Source: JADKCL01 sp046050405 (lineage in GTDB: Bacteria; Bacteroidota; Bacteroidia; J057; JADKCL01). From it: DNA of 11,486 bases. The stretch spans positions 1 to 11,486 of the forward strand of contig JBJOPY010000093.1 of NCBI GenBank assembly GCA_046050405.1. The letters run 5' to 3'. The position numbers were made by a program, and so were the translations under genes. Of the stretch, positions 5,828-11,486 are shown piece by piece. The notes beneath the pieces are model-generated. The model searched no databases. It had not been told where the DNA came from and worked only from the letters and a program-made list of their open reading frames with translations. How positions within the stretch are numbered: position 1 is the stretch's first letter; each line of letters opens with the position of its first letter.

Positions 5828-8539
5828 TCAGAGCATCCCAATCAACCGCTTGGCCTCCTCAACTGTCCAAGCCCCGTCGATGGGGTTCCGCTCAAACACC
5901 ATGAAGTATTTGAAACGGTCCCCAGCCAGCTCCTGCCACTTGTTGCCGAGGTGGCATTTGCTTTGGTTTTCGGGGTTGCTGAGGTGCTCGCCCTTGGTTT
6001 CCAGCAAGATGACCTTGCCGCTTCTGGTGATGAGGATGAAGTCGGGGTAATGGTCGCTCTTGAACCCGTTGATGCTGAACGCGCCGGGCTTGCGGGAGGG
6101 GTTGCGGTGCCAGAAGGCGATGTTGTCGAGGGCGGTGATTTGCTCGATCATCCGTTTTTCGGTTTCATTGATCGCGCCTTCCCGTTGATACAGCGACTTG
6201 GACAGGTCGGGCCCCAGCGGGCCGGGTACGATCTCCGAGGGGAAGCTCCAAGTCGGTACGCATTGGATCATGCTCAGCTTGAGCAGTTCGCCAAACTTCT
6301 TTTCAGCATAGTTGTCCGTGTGCTGCTTGATTTTCTCCCTGATTTTTTTGGCATAGCCCACACGGTTGTCAAAGACCTCATGCACCTGCAATTCGTTGAT
6401 CTGCCCCAGGATTTTGCCGATGTAGGCTTTGATGTCCTGATCGGCGATGGGCCACAGGTTGCCCATTTGGTCGAAGAGCAGTCGCGTCAAATCCTTGATT
6501 TTCCCTTCCCTGGGATGCGCCAAGAAAAGCCTTGCGAATTCGTCCCGGAGCATCGGATTCTCGATCCGCGAATACTTGGGGCTGTATTCATCCTTTACAG
6601 TTTGCTCCAAATCGACCTTCACGATCTCGGCCTTGATGGCTTCAAGGTCGATCAGGCTGTCTTGCGCATTCAGCCGAAAGCCTGAAAGCAGCAACTCGGG
6701 GCCGAGTTTCTGGTAGTAGTCACCAGAAAACATGGACGGTTCCACTCTGATCATGAAAATGGGCAACACGATCGGCATCACCAATTCCTTGGCGGCTTCG
6801 ACCATCTTGTAGGAACTCACTCTATCGGCCATTTCTGGTGCTACTGTTGCGCCACCCTGATTTCCTGCGGCTTGTTGCTTCACTTGTTCCTCCATCGCGG
6901 CATTCTCCAGCCATGCCAGCTCGGCGATGGCATCCACGGTGGCATTGCCGCTGCTGTATGTCCCAGCGTCCTCCTGGGCGAACCTGACGGTGCGTTCCAG
7001 GCCTGCTTCTGGCGTTTCTACCACCGCATCCGGGTCAAACCGGAGCTCACTGGTATCGATCTCCAGTTCGCCACCGGTGGAATCCCCAGCAGGAGCATTC
7101 CCAAACAACTCCTGCTGGATCTCCGCCGATCGGGTGGCTTCCTTGTCCGCTTCGGGCATTGCATCCTTCTGGCGGTAGTCCTTTTCACTGAAGCCGGAGT
7201 TTTGCAGGGCCTTGACGATGGTGCCAAGCGTGTCGCTGAATTTTGCGGAGGCCGTCAATACATAGCTGAGGTTCAGCATGGGCTGCGAATGCTGGCTCAC
7301 ATAGGGCTGTCGCAGCACCCTCCCCAGGATTTGCTCCACATCCACCGCGCTGCTTTTGTCTGCCAGGGAAGCCAGGATATAGGCAAACGGGCAGTCCCAT
7401 CCTTCCTTGAGTGCATTGACGGTGATGATGTAGCGCACCTCGCACTTCCTGTCCATGAGGTCGATGCCTTTCAATTCGTCGATCTCGGCGGTTTTGATCT
7501 TGATGCGCTCCCCGGGGATGCCGACGGTGAGCAGCATGTCCTTGAGTTTCTTGAAATCGATTTTCTCGTCGCCCGTGCGTGCTTGAGCCTGAAACAGGAC
7601 GATGGGCCGGATGTACTTGCCGCCCTTGTTCTCCTGGGCCCTGGCAAGGGCTTCGAGCTGCTGCTGCAGGTGCAGTGCGCTGTCGATCACTTGCTCCCGC
7701 TGTTGCAGGTTGTACACGATCACGGGCAGCTTGACCATGTGTTCCTTTTTGAGCTCGATGGCCGGCACGATGCTCAGGATGTTGCTGTTGCTGCGGGGAG
7801 TGGCCGTGAGGTCGAGGACAAAGGATGGATTCAGGTTTTGCAGCATGTCCACGCTCAATTCACTCTCCGCGTTGTGGCTTTCATCCAGGACGACCACGGG
7901 TTGCAGGCTGCGGATCACATTGATCAGGGCCGTTTCGTCTGTGTTCTCCAGTACATGGCCGCTGCTGGTGTATGTCCCGGCGAAGCCCGCCATCTGGCCG
8001 TTTTCCTGGTACACCTTCCGGTCCTCCTTTTTCCGGGCGCGAAGGCTGGCAAAGCTCATCACCAGGATGCTCACCTGCTCCCGGACCGAGGCCGGGCTGA
8101 AACTCGCACCTTGCAGCAATTCCTCTTTTTGATAGACCTGTACGCGGTGGTTGAACAGGGCATTGAGACGCTGCCGGTAAGGATGGTCGGGATTGCTCAG
8201 GTTGCGCACGGTCTGGTCGAGCAGGTTGCTCCACGGCACCAGCCATATCACGGCCTTGGGCAACTCAGGCGGGAAGGAGTCAAAAATCGTCTTGAGGGCA
8301 TTCACCGCCAGGAAGGTCTTGCCACCCGCCGTCGGGACCTTCAGGCAGACGTGTGCCGCATGCGGGATGTTGTTTTGGTAGGGCCGCATTCCTTTCCCCG
8401 TAAGCGGATCGTAGGCGCTGCCGAGTTTGTCCTCCCAGAGTTGGTCAAACGCCTTGCGGGTGCTGTGCAGTTCGGCGGAAAGCTGAACGAAGGTTTCGAG
8501 GTCGTCGATGACTTTCTTTTGGTATCCTTTCAGTTCCAT
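5828..8539 (-). CDS. res: Type III restriction endonuclease, Res subunit
   Basis: 903 residues from MELKGYQKK; an in-frame extension upstream would overlap mod and is not used. This is the ATP-dependent helicase and nuclease subunit of a type III system, acting in complex with Mod on unmodified DNA. Superfamily 2 motifs are complete: Walker A KVPTAGGKT (67-75), DESH (219-222), TATP (245-248), motif V ALKEGWDCPFAYIL (376-389) and motif VI QILGRVLRQP (403-412). A PD-(D/E)xK nuclease lies at the C-terminus: YPDFI with Asp833, then LLETKG with Glu847 and Lys849. Length is near the roughly 970 of EcoP1I and EcoP15I Res. A region at about 465-570 is low in complexity (Ala, Glu, Gly, Gln) and is probably a linker. 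Five bases separate it from the mod stop, so the two form one operon. No frame break is seen, so it appears functional. Confidence 0.95.
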   Translation of the reverse strand: MELKGYQKKVIDDLETFVQLSAELHSTRKAFDQLWEDKLGSAYDPLTGKGMRPYQNNIPHAAHVCLKVPTAGGKTFLAVNALKTIFDSFPPELPKAVIWLVPWSNLLDQTVRNLSNPDHPYRQRLNALFNHRVQVYQKEELLQGASFSPASVREQVSILVMSFASLRARKKEDRKVYQENGQMAGFAGTYTSSGHVLENTDETALINVIRSLQPVVVLDESHNAESELSVDMLQNLNPSFVLDLTATPRSNSNILSIVPAIELKKEHMVKLPVIVYNLQQREQVIDSALHLQQQLEALARAQENKGGKYIRPIVLFQAQARTGDEKIDFKKLKDMLLTVGIPGERIKIKTAEIDELKGIDLMDRKCEVRYIITVNALKEGWDCPFAYILASLADKSSAVDVEQILGRVLRQPYVSQHSQPMLNLSYVLTASAKFSDTLGTIVKALQNSGFSEKDYRQKDAMPEADKEATRSAEIQQELFGNAPAGDSTGGELEIDTSELRFDPDAVVETPEAGLERTVRFAQEDAGTYSSGNATVDAIAELAWLENAAMEEQVKQQAAGNQGGATVAPEMADRVSSYKMVEAAKELVMPIVLPIFMIRVEPSMFSGDYYQKLGPELLLSGFRLNAQDSLIDLEAIKAEIVKVDLEQTVKDEYSPKYSRIENPMLRDEFARLFLAHPREGKIKDLTRLLFDQMGNLWPIADQDIKAYIGKILGQINELQVHEVFDNRVGYAKKIREKIKQHTDNYAEKKFGELLKLSMIQCVPTWSFPSEIVPGPLGPDLSKSLYQREGAINETEKRMIEQITALDNIAFWHRNPSRKPGAFSINGFKSDHYPDFILITRSGKVILLETKGEHLSNPENQSKCHLGNKWQELAGDRFKYFMVFERNPIDGAWTVEEAKRLIGML

Positions 8540-8544
8540 GATGC

Positions 8545-10143
8545 TCAGAATCTGCTGATGTCGCGGGGGATTTTCTTGAAGACAATGTTGTTTTGGGCCA
8601 AAAACTCCTTGGTGAGCAGGCAATTGTCGGCGTAGATCACGTATTGCCCTGCCTGGGTGGCCATCGATGCGAGGAGATCGAAGTCCAGGCAGGTAAGGGC
8701 ATCCGGCTCATACACGAAATAATAGGCCGTATCCTCCGCCTTCCCCAACAAGTAGGGTTCAGGGCCGGTGGGTTCCTGGAATGCGCTGCGTGTCTCGCTG
8801 TACCAGACGTAGGCGCGGATTTTTTCGGTGCCGACGGCTTCGTTGAGATTGCCTTCGGCGTCAAAGAGTGCCGGGCCGAGGGTGTAGTAGTCGAATGCAC
8901 CGCCAGTGCCTTCGGTTGCATTCTTGCCTTCACCGTAGCCCTGCATCACGCGCTTCACACGTTCCGCAGTGATGGTTTCCGCGTAGTCTTCCATCTCGAT
9001 CAGGATGAATTTGCGGTTGCCGTTGTCTTGTTGATTGAGGTTGAGGACGGCGTGGGCCGTGGTGCCTGAACCAGCGAAAGCATCAAGAACCACTGAGTTT
9101 TCGGATGAAGCCAACTGTAATATCCTTGTTAACAAACGTACTGGCTTCGGGGTATCGAAATGCAAGTCAACGTCATGAAGAAGTTGATTGAACTCCTTTT
9201 TGGCCTCTTGCGTGTTTCCAACCTCCGTATGCGACCAGATTGTTTGGGGAACCATGCCTTGCTGTACTTCACTCAAAAACCGTTTTAGACGCGGTACGCC
9301 ATCTCCTTTTTGTCCAAACCAGATTCTATTGTCCGCTAGCAATTCCTGGTATTTCGGCTCGGAAATTCTCCAATACGTCCCTTTTGGTGGGCCTTCGATG
9401 AATCTTCCGTTGGGAGTCGTAATTGAAAAAAGGCCAGCATTGTAAGGATTTCTAGCTGTCAAGTTATCTGACGTCCAAACTCCGCGAGGATCATTGTCTG
9501 GATTAGAGTACCGATCATTCTGGGTGTCTTCGCGTTTTAATAAATTCCTGCTCCATCTGTTCTGGTCTTTAGCATAGCAAATGATAAAGTCATGGTTTGC
9601 CGAAAAGAACCTAGCCGCATTCTTCGGGGCAAAAATCTTCTGCCAAATAATCGTGTCCACGAAGTTGAACCTTCCAAAAATTTCATCCAGAATGAGTCTC
9701 ATATTTGCTTGCTCATTGTCATCGATCGAAATGAAGATCGCACCATCCTCCGAAAGCAAACGATGCAGGAGCCTGAGCCTCGGATACATCATGCACAGCC
9801 ACTTGTCATGCCTGGACAAGTCTTCGCCCTCTTTGCCCACGACTTGTTCCAGCCACTTCCTGATCTTGGGATCGTTCACGTTGTCGTTATAGACCCAGCC
9901 CTCGTTGCCTGTGTTGTAGGGCGGGTCGATGTAGATGCACTTGACCTTGCCCTCGTACTCGGGCAGCAGCGACTTGAGCGCCTCCAGGTTGTCGCCGTGG
10001 ATGATCTTGTTGCCGGAGTGGGTCGGCGCATCGGTCTTGCCCGTGGCGGCCTCGAAGCCATACTGATGCTCCAAGACCCTGTAAGGCACGTCGAGGTGGT
10101 GGTTGACGACCTTTTCTTTTCCGATCCAGTGAAGTGTAGGCAT
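8545..10143 (-). CDS. mod: Type III adenine-N6 DNA methyltransferase, Mod subunit
   Basis: 532 residues from MPTLHWIGKEK. The open frame runs on to 10323, but those 60 codons have no family resemblance and cross the remnant of another gene, so the later ATG is chosen. Beta-class motif order is seen: catalytic DPPY in CIYIDPPYNTGNEG (69-82), AIFISIDDNEQANM (135-148), then a variable region, then the AdoMet-binding VLDAFAGSGTTAHAV (352-366) with KFILIEMEDYAE after it. This order and the res gene behind it identify a type III Mod, which also chooses the recognition site for the complex. Residues of about 128-348 are coded by DNA much poorer in GC than either side, which fits an exchanged target-recognition domain. 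No simple-sequence repeat suggesting phase variation is visible. Its promoter may be the one left from the lipoprotein remnant. Confidence 0.95.
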   Translation of the reverse strand: MPTLHWIGKEKVVNHHLDVPYRVLEHQYGFEAATGKTDAPTHSGNKIIHGDNLEALKSLLPEYEGKVKCIYIDPPYNTGNEGWVYNDNVNDPKIRKWLEQVVGKEGEDLSRHDKWLCMMYPRLRLLHRLLSEDGAIFISIDDNEQANMRLILDEIFGRFNFVDTIIWQKIFAPKNAARFFSANHDFIICYAKDQNRWSRNLLKREDTQNDRYSNPDNDPRGVWTSDNLTARNPYNAGLFSITTPNGRFIEGPPKGTYWRISEPKYQELLADNRIWFGQKGDGVPRLKRFLSEVQQGMVPQTIWSHTEVGNTQEAKKEFNQLLHDVDLHFDTPKPVRLLTRILQLASSENSVVLDAFAGSGTTAHAVLNLNQQDNGNRKFILIEMEDYAETITAERVKRVMQGYGEGKNATEGTGGAFDYYTLGPALFDAEGNLNEAVGTEKIRAYVWYSETRSAFQEPTGPEPYLLGKAEDTAYYFVYEPDALTCLDFDLLASMATQAGQYVIYADNCLLTKEFLAQNNIVFKKIPRDISRF

Positions 10144-10223
10144 TTCTGAGCTAAAAGTGAAAACGATCAGTGAACAATGGGACGAAGATAGGGAAAAGGG
10201 CTTGGATTGCCAGTTGGCCAGTG

Positions 10224-10286
10224 CTACACTTGCGATCCTGTGAGCAGCAAGCCCAGGATCACCATCGCCCGTGTTTTCATGTCCAT
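10224..10286 (-). pseudogene. 5' remnant of a third lipoprotein gene of the array
   Basis: Read on the minus strand, ATG at 10286 opens a 20-codon frame (MDMKTRAMVILG, then LLLTGSQV and TAG). The first part matches the signal peptide of the intact lipoprotein upstream (MDMKLRTIAILG). DNA similarity runs through the lipobox, where ACAGGATCGCAAG aligns with GCAGGCTGCAAG; the extra base shifts the frame and removes the lipobox Cys. Similarity stops at about 10228. The remaining roughly 210 codons are absent, and mod begins 80 bases further on. The 80 bases between (10144-10223) hold nothing I recognise; a TATCTTCG at 10183-10190 could be a weak -7 box. Confidence 0.75.
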
Positions 10287-10341
10287 GGTGTTTCAACGTT
10301 ACCTTCCCAATGGCCAGCCGCAACCGGCGGGAACAGCGGGT
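10287..10341. repeat. 55-base intergenic direct repeat, copy next to the remnant
   Basis: This spacer is as long as the one at 11041-11095 and differs at about six positions by eye. The repeat belongs to a 754-base unit made of one lipoprotein gene plus its spacer, which shows that the remnant and the two other genes arose by tandem duplication. Confidence 0.8.
10294..10323 (-). promoter_or_regulatory. Promoter left from the lipoprotein remnant, possibly driving mod-res
   Basis: On the minus strand TTG (10323-10321) is followed after 19 bases by TAACGTTG (10301-10294), one base away from the TAnnTTTG consensus. Position and spacing equal those of the intact promoter at 11048-11077. It lies about 150 bases before mod with no terminator-like hairpin between, so it may be the start of the restriction-modification transcript. 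Confidence 0.45.
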
Positions 10342-11040
10342 TCACTTCACCACAAAGGTGAAGCTCGCAGTCCGGATGCGGTCCAGGTCGTTCTCCAGGG
10401 TGGTGTCCATGTACTGCTCGAACAGGTGATCATTGGTCAGATACGTTCCGTCGGGCTGCTGGTTCACCGGGAATCGGATATCGGTGATGATTTCCTTTTC
10501 GCATTCCGGGGTGATGTCCTGTCCGAATGTCTCATACAATTGGTCGAAGGGAGAGTAGTAATCAGAATAAAAAAGCGGTGAAAACAAGAATGTACCCACT
10601 TCATTGCATACCAAGCCTATTTTCATGAAGTAAATTCCATTCCTATAAAGCAATTTATACTCCATCCCTTCCTTCCCTTCCCATTCTGTATGCCCTGAAA
10701 TATGAATGGAAGTGAAGGCATCCCATCTGTGTTCTTGGGAAAAAGCCGGGAGGGCTTTGGTCTTGAGTTCGACGATCTGCAGCTTAGTTGTATAAAAATC
10801 AAAATTTTTCAGCTGGATGCTCTCATGAAATTCCCTCCCTTGATTGTCTGTCACTTTTGCATCAAAGACATCGGAAAAGTACATATCCACCCAGAGGGTG
10901 TCCCCGATATGATAGACTTCCCTTACCGGATACACAGAGACCGGGTGCTGGAACTCATATTCCCGATAACATTTTTGCTTGCAGCCTGCCGCCAGCAGCA
11001 ACCAGCCCAGGATTGCAATCGTCCGTAGTTTCATGTCCAT
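10342..11040 (-). CDS. Putative lipoprotein of unknown function, array member
   Basis: 232 residues. Signal peptide MDMKLRTIAILGWLLLAAGC ends in a lipobox (Ala17-Ala18-Gly19-Cys20), so the mature protein is probably a lipid-anchored envelope protein. A second ATG at codon 3 could equally be the start. The mature part is rich in beta-strand-like, aromatic sequence (HIGDTLWVDMYFSD, DAFTSIHISGHTEWEG, IYFMKIGLVCNEVG). Conserved with the neighbouring paralog are Cys145 (GLVC), Cys180 (xxC-E-x-E), VNxQPDGTYL and LFEQxMDTTLExDLD near the end. The two Cys might form a disulfide. No known family is recognised; the size and plan recall small Bacteroidota lipoproteins, but I would not name it. An upstream gene copy and a downstream remnant make it the middle of an array. 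Confidence 0.8.
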   Translation of the reverse strand: MDMKLRTIAILGWLLLAAGCKQKCYREYEFQHPVSVYPVREVYHIGDTLWVDMYFSDVFDAKVTDNQGREFHESIQLKNFDFYTTKLQIVELKTKALPAFSQEHRWDAFTSIHISGHTEWEGKEGMEYKLLYRNGIYFMKIGLVCNEVGTFLFSPLFYSDYYSPFDQLYETFGQDITPECEKEIITDIRFPVNQQPDGTYLTNDHLFEQYMDTTLENDLDRIRTASFTFVVK

Positions 11041-11095
11041 GGTGTTTCAAAGTTACCTTCATAAAGGGTAGCCGCAACCGGCGGGAACAGCGGGT
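11041..11095. repeat. 55-base intergenic direct repeat, copy between the two lipoprotein genes
   Basis: Counterpart of 10287-10341 at an offset of 754 bases. It contains the promoter described above and a shared block beginning GCCGCAACCGGCGGGAAC near its right end. Confidence 0.8.
11048..11077 (-). promoter_or_regulatory. Bacteroidota-type promoter of the intact lipoprotein gene
   Basis: On the minus strand TTG (11077-11075), 19 bases, then TAACTTTG (11055-11048), a full match to the TAnnTTTG -7 box. Only seven bases separate it from the ATG at 11040, so the transcript would have almost no leader if this promoter is used with that start. It lies in the 55-base spacer repeated at 10287-10341. 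Confidence 0.6.
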
Positions 11096-11486
11096 TCACT
11101 TCACCTCGAAGGTGAAGCTCTCGTGCTTGATCCAATCCAGGTCCCTCTCCAGGGTGGTATCCATGAACTGCTCGAACAGGTGATAGTTGTTCAGATAGGT
11201 TCCATCGGGCTGGCGGTTCACCAGGAATAGGATGTCAGAGATGACTTCTCTTTCACAATCCGGGGAGATGTCCGGTTGGTCAAAGTTGTACTGGGGATCC
11301 GGGGGATCATAGAAGTTTGTAAGCAGGAATTTGCCCGCCGCCTTGCAAACCAGGCCTATCTTCAGGGAGTACATCCCGTCGGAGTAGGACAGTACATACC
11401 CCATCCCTCTCTTCTCCTCCCATTGTATGTCGCCTGAAACATGGATGGAAGTGAAGGCATCCCATACGGGTTCCTGGGCAAAGGCC
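11096..11486 (-). CDS. Putative lipoprotein paralog, 5' part outside the window
   Basis: The frame is open to the right edge, so about 129 C-terminal residues are seen and the signal peptide is not. They align with the middle array gene over their whole length: DAFTSIHVSGDIQWEEK against DAFTSIHISGHTEWEGK, KIGLVCKAAGKFL against KIGLVCNEVGTFL, DCEREVISDI against ECEKEIITDI, and a shared LFEQxMDTTLExDLD near the end. The region between the two conserved Cys is the most variable and differs in length. It is probably also a lipoprotein, inferred from its paralog. It lies upstream in the same direction, with its own promoter expected outside the window. Confidence 0.8.
   Translation of the reverse strand, partial: AFAQEPVWDAFTSIHVSGDIQWEEKRGMGYVLSYSDGMYSLKIGLVCKAAGKFLLTNFYDPPDPQYNFDQPDISPDCEREVISDILFLVNRQPDGTYLNNYHLFEQFMDTTLERDLDWIKHESFTFEVK

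Noticed and set aside
5068..5841. 257-codon open frame antisense to sanA
   Set aside because: Shadow of a clear SanA homolog on the other strand.
8540..8623. N-terminal extension of Res to 8623
   Set aside because: It would overlap the end of mod by 79 bases; MELKGYQKK at 8539 sits five bases behind the mod stop and fits the family.
6872..8635. 587-codon open frame antisense to res
   Set aside because: Mirror of the strongly supported helicase gene; long antisense frames are expected in GC-rich genes, and it shows no domain of its own.
10144..10323. N-terminal extension of Mod to 10323
   Set aside because: The extra 60 codons lack family resemblance and run through the spacer and remnant of the lipoprotein gene; ATG at 10143 fits Mod proteins.
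11070..11095. Hairpin around GCCG-CAAC-CGGC in the lipoprotein spacer as a terminator
   Set aside because: The stem is only four bases long and overlaps the -33 box; repeat conservation there is explained by duplication.

Overview
The window most likely comes from a member of the Bacteroidota with fairly high GC. The strongest sign is a pair of promoters (TTG, 19 bases, TAnnTTTG) that match the -33/-7 consensus of that phylum. Other signs are the near absence of Shine-Dalgarno sequences, short lipoproteins with an AAGC lipobox, and a SUI1-type factor next to a SanA-type protein. This is inference from style; no rRNA or marker tree is possible here.

Layout. (1) 1-2398, plus strand: the 3' end of a gene whose product carries a Cys/His CHAP- or NlpC/P60-like peptidase or amidase domain. 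It is followed without a break by four tandem paralogous genes for small polytopic membrane proteins, spaced by a 4-base overlap and then three times by exactly 6 bases. The second and third paralogs share a nearly identical 248-base segment that also covers the start of the fourth, so the array is evolving by unequal crossing-over or gene conversion. An effector with an array of immunity genes fits but is unproven. (2) 2399-2851: no gene, ending in a strong hairpin. (3) 2852-3697, minus: an exported alpha/beta-hydrolase-fold protein lacking the catalytic Ser and His. (4) 3801-5763, plus: class IV aminotransferase, SUI1/YciH factor and SanA/YdcF membrane protein, a housekeeping cluster in which the last two overlap by 4 bases. 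(5) 5828-10143, minus: a complete type III restriction-modification operon, mod then res, with the putative target-recognition part of mod clearly poorer in GC than its flanks. (6) 10224-11486, minus: a tandem array of lipoprotein genes. One is complete, one runs off the window edge, and one is reduced to its promoter and signal peptide directly upstream of mod.

How the parts relate. The restriction-modification operon appears to have replaced the body of a third lipoprotein gene. Its transcription may now start from that gene's leftover promoter. The window therefore has accessory, recombining DNA at both ends (membrane-protein array on the left; R-M operon and lipoprotein array on the right) around a stable core of ordinary genes. 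No tRNA, rRNA, CRISPR array, insertion sequence or transposase gene was seen.
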